Positions 46,776 through 58,193 of a stretch of 64,000 nucleotides of DNA are shown here, in pieces. Origin of the DNA: Lytechinus pictus (taxonomy: Eukaryota > Echinodermata > Echinoidea > Temnopleuroida > Toxopneustidae); assembly GCF_037042905.1 (NCBI RefSeq), contig NC_087262.1, forward strand, positions 10,674,501 to 10,738,500, written 5' to 3'. The notes under the pieces were generated by a model. That model saw only the letters and a list, made by a program, of their open reading frames with translations. It did not search any database and was not told where the DNA came from. The position numbers and the translations under genes are program-made. Within the stretch, counting starts at the first letter, position 1. Each line of letters starts with the position of its first letter.

Positions 46776-47331
46776 GTAGTCTTATATATAACTATTTAGT
46801 TATGATTTATTTAATCAACTTGTTTTACATTGTTTCATCATATTTTGTTGTTTGCGTGAAAGTTTGATGTCAAACTTATTGTAATTTTTCATATCTTAGG
46901 TTTTAAGATTCATGAATCTTGTATTAGTTACGATGCATTTAGCGCTACTTAAAAACTGATTATTAGTGTAATTCTCATATGTAACTTAGAAGTAATGATC
47001 ATTTACTCAACATGTTTTACAATTATTTTAATCATATTTTGTGGACTGCGTAAGTGTTTTTCATGGCAAACTTATTTTTTTTTGTCTTTTTATATATTAA
47101 GTTTTACAATTCATCGTGTAAATTTAGTTGTCTAGACTTAATTGATGTAGTTTGTAGATTTCTATAGGTGTTTTTTCATAGATGTACATTGTCTTCAATT
47201 ACTGATGTAAGGACCCCATTGGAAATAAGCCATCTCGGCTTTCATGGGTAATCCTGTCAAGGTATACACTTCTGTTTATATTTCCTTGTACTTGTTCATA
47301 GTTACCTGACAAATAAAATCAATCAATCAAT
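46776..47331 (+). mobile_element. 3' end of a non-LTR retrotransposon
   Basis: This insertion is absent from copy 1 (empty site near 37178). It ends in ACAAATAAAATCAATCAATCAATA, a short tandem tail typical of CR1/L2-like LINEs, preceded by GACCCCATTGGAAATAAGCC. The 5' end is truncated and no coding part remains. Confidence 0.65.
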
Positions 47332-47492
47332 ACTGGGGGTACCTCTAAAGGTGTTACTTTGCACCTCTAAGTGCATTTTGGGCGTAGCTTTACAAGACAA
47401 TAAAGGGGCAGAATTGAACTGCACCGGCCCGTAAAAGATGCCCCCAGTAATCATTGCTAGATGTGCCTAGTCGGACCTTTTACATGTATATC

Positions 47493-48093
47493 TTAAAGGG
47501 ATGGTTCGGGCTGAAAGTATTTATAGCTTAATAAATATAGTAAAATTCACTGAGCAAAATGCCGAAAATTTCATCAAAATCGGATAACATATAACAAAGT
47601 TATTGAATTTTAAAGTTTAGCAATATTTTGTGAAAACAGTTGTCATGAATATTCAATAGGTGGGCTGATGATGTCACATCTCCACTTGTTCTTTTGTATT
47701 TTATTACATGAAATAAGGTTTATTCATTTTTTTTCCTCCAAGAACTAGAAAAATTGGATTGACAACTGATTTAGTGCATTATATATTTATTGCTGCAACT
47801 TATCTCATTATAAGGGAAACATATTATTCACACAAGTATGAAATAATGAAAAAATTATGATTTTATGTAATAACATAGGAAAACGGAAAGTGGGGATGTG
47901 ACATCATCAGCCCAACTACATGACCTATAATGAATATTCACGACGACTGTTTTCACAAAATATTGCTAAACTTTAAACTTCAATAACTTTATTATTTGTT
48001 ATCCGATTTTGATGAAATTTTCGGCATTTTGCTCAGTGAATTCTACTCTATGTGTTAGGATATCAATATTTTCAACCCGGACCATCCCTTTAA
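47493..48093. mobile_element. TTAA-flanked palindromic MITE in duplication copy 2
   Basis: TTAA-AGGGATGGTTCGGGCTG and CAACCCGGACCATCCCT-TTAA. It is close to 709-1296 and absent from copy 1 (near 40455), so it inserted after the duplication. Confidence 0.85.
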
Positions 48094-48867
48094 GTGCGCA
48101 ACATTATTTTCAAAGAGCACCATTCACAAGTAACCTTATCTCGACATTTAGGTACATCAACGGAAAAAAGGGACAATATCTAGACTTACCTAGACGAAGA
48201 TGAAGCCCTATAATGATTTAAGAACCGAAGACTTTATGAAGAACCGAGTCTACAATGCACTCTGGCGAAGTCGAAAATGTCCGTATACCAACTATTAATG
48301 CAATCATAATGGTCTAGACAAGAGGCGGTAAAACAGGTTGGGAAGGGGTGGCCCCCTCGATGAATTGTCTTCTTTTTTTCAACTTGAAAAAAAGCCTGAG
48401 AAAAGAGAAAGAAGTGCACCAAACAGCGAGGACTTGATTGAGCCATATTACCTGTCTGGTGATTCAACTGAGAAGAAAATAGAGTTATATCCAGGTCGTC
48501 CCCCTTCTAAAACAACCCTGGTGCCGCCCCTGATCCTGCCGAAAGATCTACCATATAGAACTTCGAACCTGCTTTGTTTGCTTGGTCATGTGATTATAGA
48601 TTGACGCAATTCTCCCTTTCACAGTATTTTAAGAGGTGTAGTGAGCTCTGTTTAAGTTTCCTGATTTCAATATTTGATTAAGCTGCATGAAAGGAACTGG
48701 TGGGCACCCATCCTGCCCCCCCTTCCTCTCTCTCTCTGTCTGTTTGCCTGCTCCCCCCCCCCCCCCACATTTCTCAACTTGTTACATATGAGTTAAACCA
48801 TGAATCCTTCTATATAGAACGAAGAAGATCCATGATAAATGGATTATGATAACAAAGGCGAATACTG

Positions 48868-49106
48868 CACTGAAAGAAAAGGTGGTGTTAAAACTTACAC
48901 CAGTTGGTGTTGATAGAGGACCACGCCCTGATGTGATAAAATTACACCCTAGAGATTGAACATAACACCAAAGAGTGTATAAGTAACATCCAAAGGTGTT
49001 GTAATAACACCTATATGTATTAAACTAACACTGTCAATTTAACACCGGAGTAAAATAACTGGTGTGGTCCTCTATGTACACCGTTAACACCACAGTTTTT
49101 GCTGCG
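48868..49106. mobile_element. Motif-saturated element (TAACACC), duplicate of 41198-41428
   Basis: The tips CACTGAAAGAAAAGGTGGTG and ACACCACAGTTTTTGCTGCG keep the family pattern with more mismatches. Confidence 0.7.
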
Positions 49107-49437
49107 TAAACCCGGTATTAGTGTCAGAGGTAAAATTGGAAGAGGAAAAAATGGCAGAGGTAAAAACTGGCAGAGATAAAATGGAAGGGGTAAAACTGGC
49201 AAAATTAAAAATGGCAGAGCTACTTATGGCATGCAAGGATAAAAAAAAATACCAGCAGTAAAAATACCGGAGGTAAATTGCCAGAGGTGATAATGGCAGG
49301 GGTAAAATAAGAGGCAAAAATGACTAGATACGTGAAAGTCCGAGGTTCGATCCCCATCCAAGGCACTAAATGCCCTTCTTGATTGCATTTAATCGGCAGT
49401 GCTCTTTTATCCTAAATTCTAGTAAATGGAAGTGACA

Positions 49438-49745
49438 TACGCAATTCTTCGTGACTATGTATGCACTTTTTTTAAACAAACAAATATATACATGGATTTT
49501 CATTTACTATGCAAACTAACATGTTTTTTTTAACGTAACAGAGTTTCTAAGCAACCAATTAATTATTTTTAAAAGGGCAATCAGAAACACTCGATGCAGT
49601 AAACTAACACATTTTCATGAATTTATTTTCATTAAGATGATGTTTTACACATGCTTTCGGTATTGCTGACAAAATATCTTCGACAGCTGGCAAACAGTAG
49701 CTTTATGCGTGTATGGCTACAAAAAATTGTTTTTTTAAATTTTTT
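49438..49745. other. Unrecognised stretch between the duplication and the gypsy element
   Basis: AT-rich DNA with no coding frame or repeat end recognised. Confidence 0.4.
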
Positions 49746-50656
49746 TGGGTTGAGTTAGCCAATTAAGACCGTAACGGAGCAAACTTTACAGATGCTACGG
49801 GACACCAGATCTGAGCTTCTTCGACTTTATTGAGGTTTGCCAAAACCAACAAAATGAAAGGAGTAACAAAACAACAACCCCAAAGTCAGAGGCTACTGGT
49901 GGTTACACACCACCTACATCACCCTGGATACCACAAAGGAGTACCAGCTTCTACATTATCAAAATCTCGATGAGGATCAAATGAGTCGGACCAGATCAGC
50001 CCTTTCCCAGGCCTGCTTCGATTGCAGTCCGACCTGCACCAGAACCAGGACGTGCAATAATCTACCTAACGTAAAATGCCAACAAGCAGTGGAGTCACGG
50101 AACCACCCCAAAAAATATCATTCCGCTAAGGATTTGTTAAACTTTGAAACGGCCAATATGAAAAGAATTAAGTATATATATTGTTTTCACTCAATAATAC
50201 GAGAAAACAAATCCTTAAAATCCTTTAAAATACATAACAAGGATTAGAAAATAACTAGAATTATATTTTTCGAGTGTACATACATCGATCATCCTAACCC
50301 TATCTAGTGATCCGGCCGATCAAGAGAATTCCAAACACCTGTACGAAAATAATATGCAAATTAGGCACATTCTTCTCAAGTAACCTAAATGAAAATTCCA
50401 CTTTCCGACAGTTTCCCCGCTTGAAAATCAATCGACCCGAATGATTTGCTTCAAACCAATGATATAAAAATATATACAATAAATTACACTATTTTCTGTA
50501 CATGGTCCAATTTGTTTCTTCTATACACACTCTGTTACAATTCTTGTCAGTGTAAACAATACATTTTGTGTAGACAGCTTGGATACAGTAAAACTGAATG
50601 AACTATATATTACTCACTCAAAAAAGGAATGTTCTGAAAGCAATCGAAATGTTCAG
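49746..50656 (-). repeat. 3' LTR of the gypsy element (inner edge estimated)
   Basis: The outer edge at 49746 is fixed by identity with the sequence at 63945-64000. The inner edge is inferred from a purine tract on the minus strand (plus-strand T/C run at about 50658-50685) that could be the polypurine tract, with a TG just after it. LTR length is therefore approximate. Confidence 0.55.
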
Positions 50657-51040
50657 ACTTTTTTTTCTTTTTTTTTCTTTTAAAAAAATCTAATTCAATA
50701 TCCTTTTCTTCAAATTTCTTCCCCGCTTGAGTCGTTGTATTATCTCCAAAAGAAATTTTGTGGATTTTTTTTTTTTTTTCAGAATAGTTACTCTTTTCAC
50801 AAGAAAAAAAATGATGTTGAGAATAAATGCAAATTTAATCCTACAAGTCTCAACTCTGACACCAACTCTTTCTTTCTGCTTGAGTAACACAGCAAATATC
50901 AACTTCTGGAAAAAAAAAACAATTTCATCTCGTCTCAAGGATAAATATATATAACAAAAATTGCCACTGAATCAACTGGAAAATCCAATTGAAATCGACG
51001 GAGGGAGTATACAATCAAAATCGAGGAACTACTTCATCAC

Positions 51041-51759
51041 TCAACTGGGCAATCCAGTTAAAGCCGACGTAGGAAGTCTACCTGGATTTCTATGAACTCC
51101 TCTAGTACTCCGCGTTGATCTACGAAGTGGTGTTGGTTCGACATCAACTCTTGGTGCATTAAAGTCCTCATCATACGTAATAACATATGGATATTCATCA
51201 TCTTCTGAATCTGAGGTATATCGAATAACATCCGCTCCTTCATTCTCATCGATACTTGAATATTCAATTCCTTGTTGATCTTCGGGAAGAACATCATCTA
51301 GATCATCAGCTTCATCTCGTGGATCTAGAATGAGGTGTCTCCTATTTACCCACTTGCTTTCACCACCCGTTGCAGGTCGTATCTCATAGACATCATCTTC
51401 AGCATTCTTACTTTCTATCACATAGGCTGTATGATAGAATTTATGAGCTAACTTGTGTCTTTTGGTGAAAGCTTGTCTTCTTAGTAACACTCTATTGCCA
51501 ATACTAAGCATATCCTCTGGGACATAGTCTTTGTGCCGCTCTTCTTCCTTTCTGGCAGCTGCTTGGAGTCTGGATGTGACTACATCACATGCTCGCTTCA
51601 TCAACTTTGCTTGCTTCTCTGTGTACTCTTCATTCTAATCTTGTTCTACATTGCTTAGCAGATGATCAACTGGGATTAGAGGTTCTCGGCCAAACATTAA
51701 CAAGTATGGCGTTACTCTAGTCACACGATGTGGGGTGGAATTATACACATGTAGTATAT
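51041..51759 (-). pseudogene. Gypsy pol C-terminal part (integrase end with GPY/F-like module)
   Basis: The frame continues from the integrase core on the far side of the 6.6-kb insertion. It shows the YNSTPH and PYLLMFGREP motifs of gypsy integrases, an in-frame TAG at 51635-51637, then a basic segment and a module like the GPY/F domain (RVLLRR to VNRRHL). An acidic tail follows to 51041. Confidence 0.8.
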
Positions 51760-51932
51760 TGTAAAATTCTCTTAGCATTGTATAGAAAGAGAATTGTTAT
51801 CTCATTTGAGGGGGAATGTTGAATTGCATGTGATTACGCAACATGCTGTTGTTGCTATGTTAGGTGGAAGGGAGATTTCGGGTTAGCTTTCATTCGCGGT
51901 CATCACACCATACAGGGCAGTAGCATATTTTT
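51760..51932 (+). repeat. Split direct repeat A1
   Basis: A 173-bp block beginning TGTAAAATTCTCTTAGCATT, essentially identical to 57445-57617. Confidence 0.9.
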
Positions 51933-52081
51933 CGCTCTTAACTACATAATGGATACAAATCGGAGTTTAGTAACTCCAACCCCAATGCAGCGTTGGTGAA
52001 TCTGGACTTTGTTGATATAGTCCTAGATTCTAAATTGGAAAAGCTGAAAAGCGAATATTTTTATTATCTGAAGAATCCAGC

Positions 52082-52405
52082 ATGCAGCTCGACGCTGCAG
52101 TGAATGGTGCTAAGACAACCTCTAAAACATTTAAGAAAAAGGCTGTCAGCGCCAATTCGATCTCAACGAAGATGGATGTGGAAATATCGAAGAAATCCCC
52201 AAATTTATCGATAACGGAAAGTTCCAGCGTTCTCAGAGAAGCGGAGATGCACTTCAGGGAGGAAACAAACCATAAGATTGGAAAGATAAGTATCGAAAAT
52301 ACTTGTTTATCATTTGGAAAAGATTACGAGACTAAATCTTCCATGTTGAATTTAGAATCTGTCGGGGCTTTAGGCCTTTTGAAACGATGTAAATTACTGG
52401 TATGA
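52082..52405 (+). pseudogene. Possible ORF1 remnant of the tyrosine-recombinase element
   Basis: A 107-residue lysine- and serine-rich frame (MQLDAAVNGAKTTSKTF start) between A1 and the RT. Position fits a gag-like ORF1, but no conserved motif such as a zinc knuckle is visible. Confidence 0.4.
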
Positions 52406-52499
52406 TAATTTTAATCCACCGACATTTTGTGAAAGACATCTGAAATCATGGTTATGTTATCCGTTCAATTAACATGATTAAGACCCTGACACCTAGGGC

Positions 52500-53915
52500 A
52501 TATTTAAAAAATAACAGATCTAGCCTAAATCATTCAGATTTCGTTGTAAAAGCTATCGAAAAGCTCCTAGAAACGGAAAATATAAAGGAGCATTTTTCTC
52601 CACCACTGATGTTGTTAATCCGTTAACGGTATCGGAAGGAAAGAAACTTCGACTTGTGTTAGACTTAAGACACGTAACCAATTCACACATAAGTTCAAAT
52701 AAGAGGAACTTCGAATTTTGGCGGACATGTTTTCACGTGATTTCTTTTTCTTCACTTTCGATTTGGAATCCGGTTATTACCATACTGAACCACATCAGAT
52801 GTAAATATTCTTAGGTTTTAGATGGGAATTTGGGGAGTTTGGCACCCGTTACTTTGCATTTTCTGTTTTACCATTCAAAAGGTCTCAATACAGCTAGTCA
52901 TTGTTTCACGAAAATGCTGAGGCCATTAGTCACAAGATGGCGTTCTATGGGCCATAGCGCAATTCTTTATATCGACACGGAATTTCAAGTCATTCCGATA
53001 GGTATCTGCTCTCGCTGCAAGTCAGAAAAGATTTTGGCTTGTCAGGACTTAAAGTCAGCTAGCGAGTCTAAAAGCCTTTTTACTCCCCCAACAATCGGGT
53101 CAATGGTTAGGCTTGCTGATTTATACAGTTTCTATGCAATTTTCCCTACCAGAGAAAAGATACAGAAAACACAAGATTCCATCAGTCATCTTTTGACTGC
53201 CCCCACCCAATTTGTCTCTGTTCGAGAAATTGCACGCACTGCTGGTTTAATCATTTTAGAATTCGAAGCCATTAATTGGGTCCCTCGCCAGGCTTTTCTC
53301 AATACACATGTGCATGACTGTGGAGTCACGTGATTCCTGGTCAGGTGGAGTTTTGTTGTCCGCAGGTACTAAGGTCGAACTTTAATTTTGGCACAACTTG
53401 GTTTCCGTCAATGCTACTTCAGCAGTATAATTAGTCGCTAGCGGTTCGGGTTACGGGGGCTTTTTCAGTAAAATTCAACGATTCACTCTTTTCTATAGTC
53501 TTCGGTCCGAATCAGAACAAAAGGAAATTAAGTTCAACAAACCGTGAACTTCGTGCTATTCTTTATGTTCTAAGATCCTTGGGACCAAAACTATCTGGTC
53601 ATAAGTTGAAAAGGTATTCCGACAGCCAAAATGCGTACAGAATAATTTCAGTGCTAGCACTAATTCTTTTTTGCATATTAATTTTGAGTATTCAATTATA
53701 CAACACATGTCTGGAATTCAATGTTACTTTCGAGCCAGAATGGCTTCCGCGCGATTCAAACCAGCGGGCAGATGAATGAAGTAGAATCATTGATCCAGAT
53801 GATTGGTCTTTACATCGTAAAGTATTCGTAATGATCGATAGATCTTTCGGTCCACACTCGGAAGATAGGTTTGCATCACATTACAATTCACAATTACCAC
53901 GTTTCAATTGAAGTA
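52500..53915 (+). pseudogene. DIRS-order reverse transcriptase-RNase H remnant
   Basis: Recognisable pieces in several frames: a LRLVLDLRHV block near 52645-52680, FFFTFDLESGYYH near 52745-52785, the RNase H piece with TNRELRAILYVLRSLGPKL and KRYSDSQNAYRI at about 53535-53650, and EWLPRDSNQRADE followed, after a stop, by FGPHSEDRFASHYNSQLPRF near 53730-53910. Such blocks are characteristic of DIRS/Ngaro RT-RNase H. Frames are interrupted by stops and shifts, and the catalytic YxDD region is missing or unrecognisable. Confidence 0.75.
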
Positions 53916-54045
53916 CTGGAATTCCAGTTGCGAACCTGCCGATTGTTTCACGCAAGACTGGACCGGGAAGAACAATTGGGTATGCCCACCGGTGTCTGTA
54001 TATAGTATTGAATGCCGAAAAACACATGATGAAGTATAAAGCAAT

Positions 54046-54975
54046 CGGTACTGTCATAGTGCCTCAATGGCCAGTCCTTTCGCCAGACATCGGTCATTTA
54101 AAAAAAGAAAATAATAATAATAAATAAATAAATAAAATTGTTAGCACACATCGTGCTGCCTACCATCTAAGATTTACTAGTATGCATACTACCAGACAAG
54201 CGTTTGTTTAACGGCCCACTATTCGAATTAATCGTTTTGAGATATGACTTTCTAATGGCATGAGTCCACTCTTGTCCACAAGCGACAATCATGACAATAT
54301 GTAATTTGAATTAAATTGAATTATTTCTGAAGGTTCAGACACAAAAAACTTTACGATTACAATCGGTACTGTCATAGTGCCTCAATGGCCCTTGACTACC
54401 TTTTGGCCAGTCCTTTCGCCAGGTCATTTTCGGAAATTTTTGTTAGCACACATCGGGCTGCCTACCATTCAAGATTTACGCATACTTCGCAGAGGGCAGG
54501 TTATTGGGTACAAATCAGGCAAGCGTTTGTTTAACGGTCCACTACTTTTCAAATTATTCGTTTTGAGACATGACTTCCAATGGTCCTCCTGTCCACGAGT
54601 GACAATATGGTAATTTGAATTAATTTGAATTAATTTCTGAAGGCTCAGACACAAAAACCTTTATCGGATTACAATCGGTACCGTCATAGTGCCTCAATGG
54701 CCCTAGACTGCCTTTTGGCCAGTTCCTTCGCCAGACTTCGGTCATTTTCGGATTTTTTTTTTTTTATTAGTACACATCGTGCTGACTACCATTTAAGATT
54801 TACGCATACTAAATCAGACAAACGTTTGTTTAACGGTCCACTACTTTTCAAATTAATCGTTTTGAGATATAACTTTCCAACGGCATGAGTCCACTCCTCT
54901 TGTCCACGAGTGACAATATGATAATTTGAATGAATTTGAATTGATTTCTGAAGGTTCAGACACAAAAAACTTTTA
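54046..54975 (+). repeat. Triplicated ~315-bp segment of the YR element
   Basis: Three tandem copies start at about 54046, 54362 and 54676, each opening with CGGTAC(T/C)GTCATAGTGCCTC and closing with CTGAAGG(T/C)TCAGACACAAAAA. Each encodes a version of the GTVIVPQWP block that follows RNase H in DIRS elements. Copy 1 carries an AT-rich insertion, copy 2 a longer middle. Confidence 0.8.
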
Positions 54976-55135
54976 CGATTGCATGATACGTTATAACTAT
55001 TTGTAAATTTCGGATCAATGACAGACAAAATTAAATACTCTATCATTTTGTATGGTATATGATTGATTTAATTTTCAGAATTACAAATATTTTGCACTCG
55101 AAGTATACCGTGTCCATGAGAGACGGTTATAGATC

Positions 55136-55605
55136 TTAGCCCATGAGCGGCACATTATTAGCCCATGAGCGGCACATGATTAGCCCATGAGCGGCACATG
55201 CTTATACAATATAGTAATGGATCTTATACAAAGAAAATTATGGATTTTAGCCCATGAGCGGCACATACTTAATAATGGATCTTATACAAAGACAGTTATG
55301 GATTTTAGCCCATGAGCGGCACATGCTTATACAAAATAGTAATGGATCTTATACAAAGACAGTTATGGAATTTAGCCCATGAGCGGCACATGCTTATACA
55401 AAATAGTAATGGATCTTATACAAACACAGTTAAGGATTTTAGCCCATGAGCGGCACATGATTATACAAAATAGTAATGGATCTTATACAAAGACAGTTAT
55501 GGATTTTAGCCCATGAGCGGCAAATGCTTATACAAAATAGTAATGGATCTTATACAAAGACAGTTATGGATTTTAGCCCATGAGCGGCACATGCTTATAC
55601 AAAGA
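55136..55605 (+). repeat. Tandem repeat with AGCCCATGAGCGGCACATG core
   Basis: Nine to ten occurrences of AGCCCATGAGCGGCACAT. The later ones are separated by CTTATACAAAATAGTAATGG-type spacers to give a unit of about 65 bp. It lies inside the YR element between the RT and recombinase remnants. Confidence 0.9.
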
Positions 55606-55962
55606 TTGACGTCATGAAGTCTTATGTAGTTGTATTGTTGACGAACTGAGTTATATAATTTGGATTACAATTGCGATATATTATATGCTGATGTTTAGAG
55701 TCAAAGATTGGATGTCGATATTCCGTGTTTTTATTATATGACCTACGACATTATCTTTGACATTTGTTTGATAAATTAAACAATAATAATTTCAGGTTTA
55801 GCCAATTCGGCGAAACTATATCATTTATAGTTCGAGCAACTGTCTTCCACATCTTGATCGATAAATCGACAGCGATACATATTGCAAATATTTTCAACTC
55901 TTAAGTATTATCTTAAGCTGTGTAATCCTTTGTTTTTGGTATCAAAGAAGGCAATGATAGCC

Positions 55963-56295
55963 CAGAAGCGGATCTAGAGGGGGGGTTGGGGGGGTTGCAA
56001 CCCCCCCCCCAAAAAAAAAAAATCCGGGGACCATTTTTTTAAATCTTATCTTTTTTTTTAAACTTGTAATTTTATTTTATTCTATTTCTATGTATTTATT
56101 TCATTTATTATTATTATTATTAAGAAAACGCCATTTTCACACACAGATTTTCAAAAATTTCCCCTACTGTGGGAGGGGGGACACCCCCCTCCCACACCCT
56201 CCCCCCTCGCTCGCTCCGCTCGCTTGGACTCGGTCGCTACGCTCCCTCGCATACCACCCCAACCCCCCCTTTATAAAAAGCTGGATCCGCCCCTG
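55963..56295. mobile_element. hAT-like MITE inside the YR element
   Basis: CAGAAGCGGATCTAGAGG at the left and AGCTGGATCCGCCCCTG at the right, with TAGCC directly outside both ends. It contains G-, C- and A-tracts and a TCGCTCGCTCCGCTCGCTTG block. Confidence 0.65.
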
Positions 56296-56409
56296 TAGCC
56301 GTACACACGTCCGCAATTTAGTCTTGTCAGAAAATTGTCCCGATTTGCAACTTTATTTACTGCCATTTCTTTTTCAGAATAAAGTTCTTATCTCTGGAAC
56401 ATGGGCCGA

Positions 56410-57010
56410 ATCAGTTCTTCAGACACAAAGATTACAACCAACATGTATCTTCTTGAGTTAACGTCCTCTCCACAAGATTCCGTTTTGAAGTCCAAGGCAC
56501 CTGCTACTATGGGCAAGTACTTGGGTGGCTGGAAGCGTTAGAAGTTATTCACAAACCAACACGATCTACAGGCATTTCCCGTGAGGCCAGTACATCTAGT
56601 CTTATACGTTCAACACTTGGCGAAATCTGCAGCAAGCATTTCTCCGATCGACACCGCCATAGTATACGATAGGCACACACTCTGGCCGATATCCCACCAC
56701 CTCCTACTGATAGCTCTATCATCAAATCGGTCGTTGATCAATCTCGTTGAAGCCTAGCTAAATCAAAATCACCAAAAGAACCAGCTACGTCTTCAGACTT
56801 AGCTCAGCTGGTAGCAGATAAAGGAGGTCAGGACACATCTGTGTCTGATCTTCGTCTTCTATATCCTTCCACTCTCGGAACGCACAGTTTACGAGCTGGC
56901 CGAGCAACGGAAGCCGCTTCAAGCTTCGTTAATGAGAGATGTTTTGCACGGCAAAGGACATATACTGAAAAGATTCAATTTCCAGCAAAATATCCGTTGC
57001 AAGAGCAATG
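56410..57010 (+). pseudogene. Tyrosine recombinase remnant, internally deleted
   Basis: The N-terminal core-binding part is visible (KAPATMGKYLGGWKR, PVRPVHLVLYVQHLAKSA, then, after a one-base shift, LADIPPPPTDSSIIKSVV). A C-terminal piece with THSLRAGRATEAA, the H-x-x-R box of tyrosine recombinases, follows. The roughly 100 residues between, which would hold the first catalytic arginine, are absent, and stops and shifts interrupt the rest. Confidence 0.75.
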
Positions 57011-57314
57011 AAGCTCTGAATTATAACGTTTTAATCATATGTCAAAAGGTCCAGCTCTTTCGTGCTGATTTTGTTTGTATGGGATAAGTTTGTTTTAATT
57101 TTCACTGTGCTGAAAATGGTAATAGATTTTTCGTCACATTTGTCTTACTCTGGTTTTTCACGCGTAAAGACAAAGAGCAAATACTTTCACGGTTGTACTT
57201 TTAATAGTTTGGAAGTTCAAATGTACAACATTGGCGTACAAATATGTTAATACTATAGTTAATACTAGTTAGTATAATTACTCCTCTTGATTCCATTCGA
57301 TCTTTTACCTCGCA

Positions 57315-57444
57315 TTATTTGTTTTGAGGTGTCGGTGACCGCACTCTCCCAAGAGTAAAACAATTATTAAACAAATTGATTACAAATATAACAAACAATT
57401 TTGTTTGCTTTTGTTTGTGTGAAGTAAGGAGACTGAAATGAGAT
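57315..57444 (+). repeat. Split direct repeat B1
   Basis: It begins TTATTTGTTTTGAGGTGTCG and ends GAAATGAGAT, directly abutting A2. Confidence 0.85.
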
Positions 57445-57617
57445 TGTAAAATTCTCTTAGCATTGTATAGAAAGAGAATTGTTATCTCATTTGAGGGGGA
57501 ATGTTGAATTGCATGTGATTACGCAACATGCTGTTGTTGCTATGTTAGGTGGAAGGGAGATTTCGGGTTAGCTTTCATTCGCGGTCATCACACCATACAG
57601 GGCAGTAGCATATTTTT
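57445..57617 (+). repeat. Split direct repeat A2
   Basis: Matches A1 over its full 173 bp. The following 576 bp up to B2 hold only an unrecognised 121-residue minus-strand frame (57568-57933). Confidence 0.9.
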
Positions 57618-58193
57618 TTCCCCCAAGAATTCTTTTATCGCAGAGATTTATAAAACCATATTTTAGGGGGTCAAACAATTTATTTCTGTACAAAAATCGG
57701 AAAGGATTAGTAAAAACGTAGGATGACCTTGGAGCTATTTTCTTTGTTTGCTCGATCGCCTTAATGGGGTCGGATAGGAATTTCAGAGAATTTTCCTTAT
57801 TTGGTTTAGCTCTGTTTTCGCCTATCTCAAGGTCCATGGTTTTGCTTGCAGTACGCAAGCAAAATCTTACAGTTATCAAGTTGAATGATAACTCAATTTC
57901 TAAGATTCGATAATTCAATATTTTGATTATCATTTCATAATTCTAATTATTAAGAAAATCCATCGTTCAGTTCAGTGTAACTGACATACGACCACTAAGA
58001 TGTCAAAATAATATTGATGTTTCATGAATATGCAACCATTATACATGTTATATACGAGAGCAATATTCTTTAGAATGTGTAATCATGACGATTACTAGTA
58101 TAGTCTTAGTAATTCAAATCAGCATGCAAGCTGAGTTAGATGCCAGTTGTTGCATTATGTTTTCGAGGTGTTGTTAATTTGAGGACGAAAGTG

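Larger units (their letters stand above)
42617..49437. repeat. Tandem segmental duplication, copy 2
   Basis: Collinear with 33685-42516. The left joint lies inside the GGGGTAAG element and is preceded (42518-42600) by a decayed CACTC element. Homology ends after AAATGGAAGTGACAT near 49437. Private insertions are listed separately. Confidence 0.9.

Noticed and set aside
52830-53333. 167-residue frame as an independent gene
   Set aside because: It overlaps the decayed RT region of the YR element in the RT direction and contains fragments of RT-like sequence only in mixed frames.
51760-57617. A1 and A2 (51760-51932, 57445-57617) as a pair of LTRs
   Set aside because: Sequence between B1 and A2 is contiguous and B2 ends the element further right. 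DIRS-type RT/RNase H and a tyrosine recombinase replace integrase, so split direct repeats fit better.
57568-57933. 121-residue minus-strand frame as a host gene
   Set aside because: No domain recognised, it overlaps repeat A2 and lies inside a degenerate retrotransposon; noted only as part of an unexplained spacer.
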